A stretch of DNA of 42,665 nt from Propionibacteriales bacterium (GTDB lineage: Bacteria > Actinomycetota > Actinomycetes > Propionibacteriales > Nocardioidaceae), in the NCBI GenBank assembly GCA_025929075.1, contig JAICMS010000007.1:1-42665 (forward strand), read 5' to 3'. Numbering within the stretch: the first letter of the stretch is position 1; each line of letters opens with the position of its first letter. The notes under the pieces were generated by a model, which saw only the letters and a list, made by a program, of their open reading frames with translations, ran no database searches and was not told the DNA's origin. The translations under genes and the position numbers were made by a program. Below, in pieces: positions 26,774 to 34,681 of the stretch.

Positions 26774-27661
26774 CTACAGCGAGTGCTTCCCCGTGCCGTC
26801 GAGTTCGGCGCCGGAGGCGATCCGTTGGTCTACGGCATCGGCGAACGTGGCGACCACACGGTCGGACGAACTGCCGTTGGACGTGCCGTTCGAAGCGCTG
26901 GCGGGAGTGCCGTTGGACGCCCCCCGAGTCGCCCCATTGGAAGCGCCGCCGCCGTTCTGTCCGTCGCGCTGCTCGCCGGCCCCAGCGTGCGCCGCGGGAA
27001 GTATGCGGTTGTCGATCAGATGCTCGGCAACGTCACGCAGCTTGAGGTTGCCGTCTTGTGAATACCTGCGGAGGACGGCGAACGCCTGGCTCGAGCTGAT
27101 GCCGAACCGCTCCATCAGGATGCCCTGCGCCTGCCCGATGAGGTGCCGGGAGTCGATCGCCCGCCGAAGCCCCTCCTCGTTGAGCGCGGTCGCCAGCGCC
27201 ACCGATGCGTGCTGACCGAATAGGTGGGCGAGCGCGATGTCTTCGTCCTCGAACTGACGCACCGGGATGGAGTAGAGGTTGAGGGCGCCCAGGGTCTGGT
27301 GCGAGGCGTGCAAGCGGATACTCAGCATGCTGCGCATGCCCAGCTCGGCAACCTGGATCATGAACGGACGCCACCGCTGCTCGGTCTGGGTGTCATCGAC
27401 GAGGAACGTGTCGTGCTCCCAGATGGCCTCCAGGCACGGCCCCTGGCCCAACTGCATCTGGATCTTGTCGGCAAGGGCCACGATGTCATCGGTCGCGGCC
27501 GCCGTCTCGATCCGCTTATTGCGCACGATCATGATCCCGGCGAAGTCACAGGCGAGGGAATGTTTGGCGTGCTCAGCGATACTGTGCACGGTGTCCTCGA
27601 CGTCTGACTCGTGCAACAGGTCGAGCACGACCCCGGCAAAGTGTTCTGTCGTCTCAGCCAT
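26774..27661 (-). CDS. GAF and ANTAR domain transcription antitermination regulator
   Basis: A 295-residue protein. Residues about 20-160 are a GAF sensor domain (GQGPCLEAIWEHDTFLVDD and QTLGALNLYS). Residues 168-222 are an ANTAR RNA-binding domain with the helices LIGQAQGILMERFG, AFAVLRRYSQDGNLKLRDVAEHLI. ANTAR proteins bind tandem hairpins in nascent RNA and prevent termination; in actinomycetes GAF-ANTAR forms are common orphan regulators. The last 65 residues are an unusual Asn/Gly/Ser/Thr-rich tail that is probably disordered. The ATG at 27661 matches the family start. A candidate SigB-type promoter lies about 75-100 nt upstream. Confidence 0.9.
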   Translation of the reverse strand: MAETTEHFAGVVLDLLHESDVEDTVHSIAEHAKHSLACDFAGIMIVRNKRIETAAATDDIVALADKIQMQLGQGPCLEAIWEHDTFLVDDTQTEQRWRPFMIQVAELGMRSMLSIRLHASHQTLGALNLYSIPVRQFEDEDIALAHLFGQHASVALATALNEEGLRRAIDSRHLIGQAQGILMERFGISSSQAFAVLRRYSQDGNLKLRDVAEHLIDNRILPAAHAGAGEQRDGQNGGGASNGATRGASNGTPASASNGTSNGSSSDRVVATFADAVDQRIASGAELDGTGKHSL

Positions 27662-27731
27662 CAGCACCGCCTGAGTAGGGACGCCATCGACACGCCTCGC
27701 GTCTGGAGCGTTTGCCGACGCCAGCGCGACT

Positions 27732-27759
27732 GTACGCCACATTCAGGCATCACGGAAAC
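27732..27759 (-). promoter_or_regulatory. Candidate SigB/SigF-type promoter for the GAF-ANTAR gene
   Basis: On the minus strand GTTTCC, 16 nt, then GCGTAC resembles the GTTT-N14-16-GGGTA-type consensus of actinobacterial SigB/SigF. A TACAGT overlaps the same -10 region, so a housekeeping promoter is an alternative. Confidence 0.3.
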
Positions 27760-27861
27760 GCGCTTGCTCGGTGGCGGCGAATGGACGGAGCCCTAGGAGC
27801 CGCTGTGCGAGGTTCTCGATTGGTCGGCGGTCAGCGCGGCGTGGGCCGCAGTCAAGGGCCG

Positions 27862-28827
27862 TCAGGCCGCTTGGCGGCGTCGCAGCTCGGGCAGCACCTC
27901 CTCGCCGTACATCCTGAGCATCTGCGCGTAATGCGGACCCATGTTGGCGACGTAGATATCGTCGAAGCCGGCTTCGAGATAGGGCTTGAAGGTCTCCAGG
28001 TGTGCGCCCGCGTCGGGACCGCAGGTGACCGAGCCTCGCGTCATCTCCTCGGTGACCAGGGCGGACGCCTGCTCGAAGTGGTGGGGTGAGGGCAGCACCT
28101 GCGAGAGCTCACCGGGGATCCCGCTGGTGCTCCAGAGCTTGTGGGCGATCACCGCTGCCTCGTCAGCGCTGTCGGCGTAGCAGACCTTGACCCCGGCCTG
28201 GGTGGCCTTGTCGCGTCCCGCCGACGTGCGGAACCTGTCGAGCAGCTTCTGGTCGGGTGAGGTGGTGATGTAGCCGTCGGCAATCCGGGCGGCGACATCG
28301 ACAGCCTTGGGGCCGAAACCCGACATAAGGATCTTCGGCGGCGTGGCCGGGAGGGTGTAGATCCGCGCGGTGTCGACGGTGTAGTAGCGGCCGTGGTGGG
28401 TGACCTCGTTGCCGGTCCAGAGTTCGCGGATCAGCTCGACGGCCTCCTCGAGCATCTCCAGCCGGACGTCGGCCGGCGGCCAGACGCTGCCGAGGATGTG
28501 CTCGTTGAGCGCCTCACCGGTGCCCACGCCGAGTGCAAACTTGCCGTCGAGCAGAACCGCTGAGGTGGCCGCAGCCTGGGCGACGATCGCCGGGTGCTGC
28601 CGGGTGGTGGGGCACGTCACCGCCGTGGTGACGGGAAGATCGCAGACCTGGGAGATGGCGCCGATCATCGACCAGACGAGTGGGCTCTGGCCCTGGTTGT
28701 CGTTCCACGGGTGGTAGTGGTCGCTGATCCAGAGCGCCTCGAACCCCGCCTCCTCGGCCAGCCGCGCCTGCTCGACCAGCTCGGCCGGGCTGTACTCCTC
28801 ACACGACAGGAAGTATCCCAACCTCAT
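27862..28827 (-). CDS. F420-dependent LLM-class oxidoreductase (TIGR03557 type)
   Basis: A 321-residue luciferase-like TIM barrel. GYFLSCEEYSPAELVEQARLA at the start, LWISDHYHPWNDNQGQSP, TTAVTCPT and FALGVGTGEALNEHILG are those of the family close to F420-dependent glucose-6-phosphate dehydrogenase (TIGR03557). It should use reduced or oxidised coenzyme F420; the substrate is not known for most members. The ATG at 28827 has GGAGG 6 nt upstream. It is on the same strand as the five-gene operon whose last stop is at 29034, separated by 206 nt that contain an F3 hairpin, so it may be an independent unit. Confidence 0.9.
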   Translation of the reverse strand: MRLGYFLSCEEYSPAELVEQARLAEEAGFEALWISDHYHPWNDNQGQSPLVWSMIGAISQVCDLPVTTAVTCPTTRQHPAIVAQAAATSAVLLDGKFALGVGTGEALNEHILGSVWPPADVRLEMLEEAVELIRELWTGNEVTHHGRYYTVDTARIYTLPATPPKILMSGFGPKAVDVAARIADGYITTSPDQKLLDRFRTSAGRDKATQAGVKVCYADSADEAAVIAHKLWSTSGIPGELSQVLPSPHHFEQASALVTEEMTRGSVTCGPDAGAHLETFKPYLEAGFDDIYVANMGPHYAQMLRMYGEEVLPELRRRQAA

Positions 28828-28954
28828 TGCCGCCTCCGATCTCCACCTGTCAGCTGGTGGGATGCTACGGCCTCCGCACCTGCCTACCGACGCCATGCCC
28901 ACCGGCGCCTCCCAACAAACCCGCCCAGCCGGCACTCAACGCGGTCTCACAACC

Positions 28955-29019
28955 GCGCCGAGACGTCAAAGATGTGCCGGTTTTGCCGGCGTGTCGGTGC
29001 ATGAGTGGCGTCTCGGCGC
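28955..29019 (-). ncRNA. F3 structured repeat, copy 2
   Basis: Read on the minus strand: GCGCCGAGACG left arm, loop GACACGCCGGCAAAACC, right arm ending CGUCUCGGCGC. The outer 11 pairs are perfect. It lies between the last gene of the five-gene operon and the LLM gene, both minus strand, and is oriented with them. It shares loop and arms with the copies at 6551 and 41874. Confidence 0.6.
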
Positions 29020-29033
29020 GAGGTTGGCGGAGG

Positions 29034-29867
29034 TCAGCGGCCGCCCGCTTGGCGGGTGATGTATGTCAGCCCCACGAACGAGTCGAACATCGCGAGCGGG
29101 TCGTCTCCGGAGATCCGAACCGTTCGTACGGCGACCTGCTCGACGCCCTTCACCCAGGCGGCAACCGCCGCCATGTCGGCGGTCTGCAGGTCGACCTCGA
29201 GGGTGGCCGGCAGGTCGATCGTCGGTGGCCCGATCCGGTCGGCCGCGACCGCCTCGACAGCGCGCGTCGCCGCCTCGCTGATGAGCGACCGAGCGCGTTT
29301 CGGGTGGAGGTTGTCTGCGGCGAAGCGAGTGCGCGACACCTTGGTCTGCACCGTGACCACGTCACCGGCGAAGCTCGCCGCCTCCGCCAACGTCACCTGA
29401 TCACCGGTCAGCAAGGCGATCGGCACGCCGCGGCTAAGGGCCACCAGTGCGTTGATGCCGCTCTCGCCGACGTACTCGCCGTTCAGGCGGACACCACTGA
29501 TCACCTCGGGGTTGTAGCTGTGCGACAGCGCCGACGGCTCGCCGGAGATCGAGCCGTGGTAGCCCACGAAGAAGACGGCGCCAAAGCTGTCGTCCAGGCC
29601 CTCCATCATGTAGCGGGGCTTGTGCCGCCCGGACAGGTAGCGCGCCGGCGGCCGCAGCGCAGCCGGGTCGAGGTTGAACATGCCGCCATGGGAGTCGTTG
29701 ACGAGCACCTCGTCGGCCCCACCCGCGAGCGCGCCGTCGATCGCCGCATTGACCTCGGCCAGCATCAGTCGGCACCCGACGGCGTACGCCTCGCTGCCCG
29801 GCCGGCACTGCGACCAGTCGACGACGCCAGCCACACCCTCCATGTCACACGACAGGAAGATTTTCAT
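29034..29867 (-). CDS. M55 family D-aminopeptidase (DppA-like)
   Basis: A 277-residue zinc aminopeptidase of the DppA family, whose characterised member removes N-terminal D-amino acids (D-Ala) from peptides as a self-compartmentalising decamer. The metal ligands line up at the same numbers as in Bacillus DppA: D8 and E10 in SCDMEGVAGV, H60 in NDSHGGM, H104 in GYHGS, with Glu in NGEYVGESG and the nucleophilic His in ALSHSYNP. No signal peptide. The ATG at 29867 overlaps the esterase stop (ATGA). Last of five genes; the operon suggests it acts on a product related to the ATP-grasp enzyme. Confidence 0.9.
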   Translation of the reverse strand: MKIFLSCDMEGVAGVVDWSQCRPGSEAYAVGCRLMLAEVNAAIDGALAGGADEVLVNDSHGGMFNLDPAALRPPARYLSGRHKPRYMMEGLDDSFGAVFFVGYHGSISGEPSALSHSYNPEVISGVRLNGEYVGESGINALVALSRGVPIALLTGDQVTLAEAASFAGDVVTVQTKVSRTRFAADNLHPKRARSLISEAATRAVEAVAADRIGPPTIDLPATLEVDLQTADMAAVAAWVKGVEQVAVRTVRISGDDPLAMFDSFVGLTYITRQAGGR

Positions 29868-30589
29868 CGTGCGACGAACTCTCGCAGGTACGTCGGCAAC
29901 ATGGCCCACCAGGTCGGCCAGTCGTGCTCCCACTCCTGGCCCCACGGGTCGACCCGGTTCGGGATCGACTTGGCGCCCAGTACGGCGGCGGCCGCCCACG
30001 ATTCGCCGACGTCCTCCCAGGCCCCCTGACCGGAGGCAAGCAGCACGAAGCGCTGTCGTATCGCTTCCAGCGCCGGCCCGTCCAGCCCCGGCAGGAACGC
30101 CATCGGCGACGCGAAGTAGAGGTCGTCGGAGTAGCCACCAATAAGGCCCTCGATGTTGTACGTGCCACTCATGCAGATCGCCAGCCGGAAGACCTCGGGA
30201 TAGCGGCAGACCATCGCCAAGGCGTTGAACGCGCCGATGGACGCGCCGGCGACGACGATCGGCTGCGGCCCGCCGCAGTCGTTGTAGATCGCCGGCACCA
30301 CCTCCTCGACGATGCATTGGTGGAACCGGTTGAGCAACCAGGTGCGGTACTCCGGCGACCCCTCCTTGCGGACCATCGCCGCGCCGGCGACGCTGTCGCA
30401 CGAGTAGAGCTTGACCGTCCCCGCATCGATAAGGTCCTGGCAGTGACCGATCAGGTGGTTGCGCTCGACCTCCTCGGCGTCACCGCCGGCGGTAGGGAAG
30501 ACCAGCACCGGCGTGCCATAGTGCCCCCACCGCGCCAGCGCGATCGGGCGGTCCATTCGCGGGGACATCCATTGCTCGACTGTCTTCAT
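29864..30589 (-). CDS. Esterase-family alpha/beta hydrolase
   Basis: A 241-residue alpha/beta hydrolase. The nucleophile elbow is GASIGA (Ser117), and the catalytic His is likely His222 in QEWEHDWPTWW near the C-terminus. The start MKTVEQWMSPRMDRPIALARWGHYGTPVLVFPTAGG is typical of the putative-esterase group related to esterase D and mycolyltransferase folds. There is no signal peptide. It could hydrolyse an ester or thioester, or act as an acyltransferase. The start at 30589 lies 5 nt after the stop of the preceding esterase, and its own stop overlaps the M55 start by 4 nt. Confidence 0.85.
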   Translation of the reverse strand: MKTVEQWMSPRMDRPIALARWGHYGTPVLVFPTAGGDAEEVERNHLIGHCQDLIDAGTVKLYSCDSVAGAAMVRKEGSPEYRTWLLNRFHQCIVEEVVPAIYNDCGGPQPIVVAGASIGAFNALAMVCRYPEVFRLAICMSGTYNIEGLIGGYSDDLYFASPMAFLPGLDGPALEAIRQRFVLLASGQGAWEDVGESWAAAAVLGAKSIPNRVDPWGQEWEHDWPTWWAMLPTYLREFVAR

Positions 30590-30594
30590 AGCGC

Positions 30595-31755
30595 CTACTC
30601 GTAGACGAACTTCTGTGGTCCGGGGAAGATCCACGACAGGCCTTCCTGGAGCCGGTCGCGCCAGTTCTCCCAGTTGTGGCCGTCCCGCGCCTCGACGTAC
30701 CGCAGTTCCATGCCGGCCGACTGCAGGGTGGACACCATCGACCGGTTGCCGACGCTGAGCGGCTCATATACCCCGCAGGACATGAAGATTCGGTCCGCGA
30801 GCCGGGTCGGCCGCGCGCGATAGCGGTTGACGAACGTCACCACCGGATCGAACGCAGGCCCACCACCGTGGTCGTCGCCGATGTCGGTGAAGACGAACGA
30901 CGTCGACTCCAGCAGCAGTGAGCCGAACATCTCGGGGTACCGCACCGCGGTCGACATCGAGGCGATGCCGCCGAAGCTGGAGCCCATCAGGCAACGCGAC
31001 CGGGCGGTGCCGGCCAGCGGCAACTCGGCCTCGAGTGCCGGGACCAGCTCGGCCGCGACGAAGCGGGCGTGCGCAGCGCTGTTGGCGTACTCCACGAGCC
31101 GGTTGCCGGGCCGAATGAACGCGGCCACCACCTCCGCCATGTCCAGCCGGTGGATCAGATTGTCGAGCACGGTCTTGGCCGCGGCATAGCGAAGGTAGTC
31201 CCCACCGTCGTGCACGATCAGCAAGGGATAGCTGACCGTACGACGAAATCTCGCCGGGAGATAGACGGTGACGGTGGTGGTGCGGCGGAGCGCCAGACTT
31301 CGGATCGGCATGTCGACAAGCTCACCCGGTCTCGCCTCCGGGTCGGGCTGGGTCCAGTCGGGCACCCGGTAGCCGCTGCCATAGCACACCGAGCTCGAGC
31401 CCATCGGGCTGTGCGCCACCCGTGGGTTGAGCGGGTCGTTGACGAAGCTGATCGTCTCGCCGGCCAGGACCAGTTCGAACTGGTACTCGACCCGCGAGTT
31501 CTCGGGCAGCTCGATGGCGACGTACCACAGGTCGGTGTCGCCGACCCGCCGCAGCTGCAGGGGATCGGGCAGGCCGACGACTCGATGCCGGACCCGCACC
31601 TCGTCGGCTTCGCCGCGCCACAAGAACGTGCAGCGCAGCCCCTCCACGATCGGCGCGTCACGGCGGGCCAGGAACCTGTCGATGGCCGCCTTGTCGAGGC
31701 CGCGACGTTGCCGCAGCCGATTGATCGCCAGCTTGCGCCCGGGACTCGGGCGCAC
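30595..31755 (-). CDS. Enterochelin-esterase-like hydrolase
   Basis: A 386-residue two-domain protein. Residues about 40-115 form an E-set/CBM48-like N-terminal domain (FLWRGEADEVRVRHRV, YQFEL, NDPLNP) as in Fes-type esterases. Residues 150-386 are the alpha/beta hydrolase with VYLPARF, VHDGGDYLRY, nucleophile Ser260 in MGSSFGG and His360 in DGHNWENW. Fes enzymes open the trilactone of enterobactin. No siderophore genes are present here, so the substrate is more likely an ester in this operon's own pathway. I chose the GTG at 31755, 5 nt after the previous stop. Confidence 0.85.
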   Translation of the reverse strand: MRPSPGRKLAINRLRQRRGLDKAAIDRFLARRDAPIVEGLRCTFLWRGEADEVRVRHRVVGLPDPLQLRRVGDTDLWYVAIELPENSRVEYQFELVLAGETISFVNDPLNPRVAHSPMGSSSVCYGSGYRVPDWTQPDPEARPGELVDMPIRSLALRRTTTVTVYLPARFRRTVSYPLLIVHDGGDYLRYAAAKTVLDNLIHRLDMAEVVAAFIRPGNRLVEYANSAAHARFVAAELVPALEAELPLAGTARSRCLMGSSFGGIASMSTAVRYPEMFGSLLLESTSFVFTDIGDDHGGGPAFDPVVTFVNRYRARPTRLADRIFMSCGVYEPLSVGNRSMVSTLQSAGMELRYVEARDGHNWENWRDRLQEGLSWIFPGPQKFVYE

Positions 31756-31760
31756 GCCGC

Positions 31761-32681
31761 TCAGGCCGCCTCCCAGGTCGCGACAACGCCTTCGTGGGTG
31801 AGCACCGGCGCGCCCGGGGGGCAGCGGCCCTCCTCGGTCAGCTTGACCACGGCTCCGTCGTCCAGCACCAGGCAACAGTCACCACCGAACCGCCGCGCGA
31901 AGCCGGCGACTCGCACCGCATCATGCAGATGCAGACGCCGCCGCGCATGCGGGAGGGGCACCACGTGCCGGAACAGGCCGACTCCCCGGCGGTAGACCTC
32001 GGCATGCCGGGAGCCGTCGACCGCGTTGTCGTTGAACAGCACGATCTGCTCACCCAGGGCCATCGCTCCCGCCGACCACGCCACAACCGGCATCGTCGGC
32101 GGCAACGGCCCGACGAAGAGCTGCAGGCACTTCAAGATGACACCGACGTGGCCGCCGGTTATGGCCAGCGCGACCGCCGAGCCGAGCAGCCCAGCGACCT
32201 CTCCGCGATGCTCGACGACCCGCAGCCGCTCATGCGGGTGGTACGTCGACTCGAAGTCGGCCTCGATCCGGTCGACCGTGTCGAGGTGCCAGCGGTCGAT
32301 GGCCCGGATCTCCTCGATCGCGTTACCCAGCGCCTCGCCGACCAGGGGGATGGAGTCGTCTCGCCGCCAGATCTCGTTAGCGGCGTCCACGGCGTGCCGC
32401 AACCGCAACGTGTACAGCGACTGCTGGTCGTCGAGGACCTGGTTGTGGTGGCGGGACGCCTCGGCGTACTCCGGGTCGGCCGCCAGCGCGTCCTCCCAGC
32501 GGTGGAAGAGCTGGAGGTTGACCATCCGGCCGTCGAGCACGTCGCCCAGCTCGCCGTCATCAGCCTCCCGCTCCTGCCAGCCGGCGTTGATGGCGGCGAC
32601 GGGTCCGTCGACCGGGAGGTTGCGGATCGCCGTACGGGCGGAGAGCCGGAAGCGTTGCGGGCCGAGCAGGGTAACGTTCAT
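31761..32681 (-). CDS. Peptidase S51-like (class I glutamine amidotransferase-like fold) protein
   Basis: A 306-residue protein. I base the call on residues 172-280: AITGGHVGVI, then AWSAGAMALGEQIVLF with Ser203 at the position of the S51 nucleophile (usually GTSAGA), then GLFRHVVPLPHARRRL and DDGAVVKL. This is the order of elements in dipeptidase E and cyanophycinase. The first 140 residues (many Arg/Asp/His, helical) have no resemblance I can name. The ATG at 32681 overlaps the ATP-grasp stop (ATGA). It may be an amide hydrolase, or a catalytically changed relative. Confidence 0.6.
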   Translation of the reverse strand: MNVTLLGPQRFRLSARTAIRNLPVDGPVAAINAGWQEREADDGELGDVLDGRMVNLQLFHRWEDALAADPEYAEASRHHNQVLDDQQSLYTLRLRHAVDAANEIWRRDDSIPLVGEALGNAIEEIRAIDRWHLDTVDRIEADFESTYHPHERLRVVEHRGEVAGLLGSAVALAITGGHVGVILKCLQLFVGPLPPTMPVVAWSAGAMALGEQIVLFNDNAVDGSRHAEVYRRGVGLFRHVVPLPHARRRLHLHDAVRVAGFARRFGGDCCLVLDDGAVVKLTEEGRCPPGAPVLTHEGVVATWEAA

Positions 32682-33901
32682 CCGGCGTGCACCTGGACCG
32701 TCCGGCCGACCTCGTCGAGCATCTGATGCACGACGTCGTAGTCGGGGTGGCGCATCCGGATGTAGGCGTTGGCCATGTAGCCGGCCTCGACCGGCTGGGT
32801 CGGTGTGCCGGGGTCGGGCAGGTGGGAGTCGATGACCCACTCGTTGTAGCGCTGGGCGATCTCGTCGACACCGGAGTAGCCGCTGATCGTGCCGTCGTTG
32901 TTCGGACGCAGCGCGACGATGCCGGCCGAGTACTGGCGGGACAGCGCGCCGCCGGGCTGGCCATGAACGATGGCGTTCGCCCACTCCTTGTAGATGTCGA
33001 TGTCGTTGCCGGCGGCGTAGAGATCCCAGGCTCCGACGCCGGGGGGCCGGCAGCCGATCTCGGAGAAGCGCAACCCCTTCGGGCCGAAGAACCACTCCAT
33101 GTGGGTCGCCGAGGTGCCGATGCCGAGCGCCTCGATGACTCGGTGGCCGAGCTCGCGGACCTCGCCATAGTCGGCGACGGAGTCGATCCGGTTGGTGGCG
33201 ATGAACTCCGGCGAGATCCAGCGCTGCCGCATCGCATCGAGGACGTTGGGGTAGTAGTGCGAGACGAAGTCGTGGACGGGCTCGCTGTCGATGGAGATCG
33301 TGTCGTAGAAGGCCTCGTGTCCTTCGACGTACTCCTCGACGGCGATCGACGTGACGCCCTTTGCCCCGAAGTCGGCGAGGGTCGCGACGAGTTGCTCGGT
33401 GTCGTCGACGCGTGTGGTGTCGGCCGCACCGGCGCCGGCGCGGGGTTTGAGAATCAGCGGGAAGCCGACGTCGGCAGCGAAGGCCAGCACCTGGTCGGTG
33501 GTGTCGGCGGCGGTTGAGGCCGCGGTGGGTACGCCGACCTGCCGCAGCGCCTCTTTCATCGACGGCTTGTCGCGACACAGCCATGCAGTGCGCACCGACG
33601 TGCCGGGGATGTGGCGGTCCTCGCGGACCTGCGCCACCGGCAACGTGTGCGCCTCGATCGTCGCCTCGAGCCGGTCGACCCACAGCTTGTCCTGGATCCA
33701 GGCGACGGCGTCGTTCATCTGCGACACGTCGACCACCGAGTCGACCTTGTGGTAGTGGGTCATCCACGAGCGAAGCTCGTCGTCGAGCCACTCGCTGGGC
33801 CGTTCGCCGATGCCGATGACGGTCGCCCCGACCTCAGCCAGGGCACGGACGAAGTGGCGCTGGTTGTTCGGGAACGCCGGCTCGACGAAGACGATGTTCA
33901 C
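32678..33901 (-). CDS. ATP-grasp domain carboxylate-amine ligase
   Basis: A 407-residue ATP-grasp enzyme of the type that activates a carboxylate as acyl phosphate and joins it to an amine. The N-terminal domain begins VNIVFVEPAFPNNQ. The ATP-grasp core has PLILKPRAGAGAADT (phosphate loop), VEEYVEGHEAFYDT and the metal-binding FSEIGCRPPGVGAWD. The sequence is nearer to L-amino-acid ligase/BtrJ-like enzymes than to purine or carbamoyl-phosphate synthases. I chose the GTG at 33901 because a TAGGTT box ends 7 nt upstream; an in-frame TTG at 33910 is inside that box. First gene of the five-gene operon. Confidence 0.85.
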   Translation of the reverse strand: MNIVFVEPAFPNNQRHFVRALAEVGATVIGIGERPSEWLDDELRSWMTHYHKVDSVVDVSQMNDAVAWIQDKLWVDRLEATIEAHTLPVAQVREDRHIPGTSVRTAWLCRDKPSMKEALRQVGVPTAASTAADTTDQVLAFAADVGFPLILKPRAGAGAADTTRVDDTEQLVATLADFGAKGVTSIAVEEYVEGHEAFYDTISIDSEPVHDFVSHYYPNVLDAMRQRWISPEFIATNRIDSVADYGEVRELGHRVIEALGIGTSATHMEWFFGPKGLRFSEIGCRPPGVGAWDLYAAGNDIDIYKEWANAIVHGQPGGALSRQYSAGIVALRPNNDGTISGYSGVDEIAQRYNEWVIDSHLPDPGTPTQPVEAGYMANAYIRMRHPDYDVVHQMLDEVGRTVQVHAG

Positions 33902-33908
33902 GCGGACC

Positions 33909-33914
33909 AACCTA
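33909..33914 (-). promoter_or_regulatory. Putative -10 box of the five-gene operon
   Basis: TAGGTT on the minus strand, 7 nt before the GTG at 33901, the leaderless pattern. No recognisable -35. Confidence 0.4.
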
Positions 33915-33983
33915 CGGTCTGAGCGGCCGCCTCGCCCGCCGGACTACGGCGCCCCGATCCGGCTCTCCGTCCCGCTACGATGA

Positions 33984-34015
33984 GACATTGCGGTCGCCCT
34001 AGCGACCAAAATGTT
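33984..34015 (+). repeat. F4 hairpin repeat, copy 1
   Basis: GACATT-GC-GGTCGC pairs with GCGACC-AA-AATGTT around a 4-nt loop, two mismatches. It begins 2 nt after a TACGAT box (33976-33981). The copy at 35775 shares the first 14 nt exactly. Confidence 0.6.
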
Positions 34016-34019
34016 GACT

Positions 34020-34254
34020 CCAGAGCACCACCACGGGGCTCCCGGGTGTTGCCTCACCTGCTCACGCGACCGAGCCATACGACAAGACAAGCCATGAGGT
34101 TTGCGTCCAGGAGATTCAGGCTCAGCTCGTGGTTGGGCATCGCGCGCAGTGGTTCATCCGCTATCCACCGACGGATCAAGGGCACGAGTGGCTGCGACGG
34201 GTGTGGAGAGAGGCGTTCGGCTCCAGCCCTGCCCGCGGGCGTGCCAACACTTGA
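34020..34254 (+). pseudogene. Coding remnant without start codon
   Basis: This plus-strand frame has no ATG or early GTG, yet reads like protein: TEPYDKTSHEVCVQEIQAQL, then AQWFIRYPPTDQGHEWLRRV and WREAFGSSPARGRANT, stop at 34254. It opens right after an in-frame stop at 34014 next to the F4 hairpin. Base composition is less GC-rich than in neighbouring genes. I do not recognise the family. The simplest reading is the 3' end of a truncated, possibly acquired gene. Confidence 0.4.
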
Positions 34255-34681
34255 CGGTCGCCAGCGCTACGCCAAACTGACCTGGACCGACATACTCCCC
34301 ATCAACGCCGACGTCTTCTGCGACGATCCGCTCGCCGCAAAACTGACTGAGTTCCTCGACACAGTGGTGATACCCGCTCCGGCAATGAAGCCCGCGCTCG
34401 AGCCAAACGACCGCATCGACGCAGCCGTCTTCCATGCGATGCGGATCGCGCCCGCTCTCAACGGCAAGGTTGGAGACACGAAAGCCGACCGCGGCAAAGA
34501 CGTCGCCTTCATAGACGTCGAGGAGGCCCGCGTTGCCGAACGCGCGATCCGCGCCGCGCTGGCCGACGCCGGACTCGAGAAGGTCACCACCTGGCTCTGG
34601 CGACCCCAGAGCTCGGGAACGCCACAGACTGACTCGGGCGCTGAGGTCGGGTTTGAGCTGCGCCTCGCCCCGAGCCGCTGA
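34241..34681 (+). CDS. Hypothetical protein
   Basis: A 146-residue frame starting at the GTG at 34241, overlapping the end of the remnant by 14 nt. The sequence (RYAKLTWTDILPINADVFCD, DDPLAAKLTEFLDTV, VEEARVAERAIRAALADAGL) is plausible protein. Third-position GC is lower than in most genes here, and the opposite strand is also open, so certainty is limited. No domain, signal peptide or membrane segment is recognised. It may be native or part of a transferred patch with the remnant upstream. Confidence 0.45.
   Translation: MPTLDGRQRYAKLTWTDILPINADVFCDDPLAAKLTEFLDTVVIPAPAMKPALEPNDRIDAAVFHAMRIAPALNGKVGDTKADRGKDVAFIDVEEARVAERAIRAALADAGLEKVTTWLWRPQSSGTPQTDSGAEVGFELRLAPSR

Noticed and set aside
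31761-33791. Minus-strand frame of 676 codons that would fuse most of the ATP-grasp region to the S51-like gene.
   Set aside because: Its first 370 codons are an out-of-frame, Arg-rich reading of the ATP-grasp gene. The true junction is the ATGA overlap at 32678-32681.
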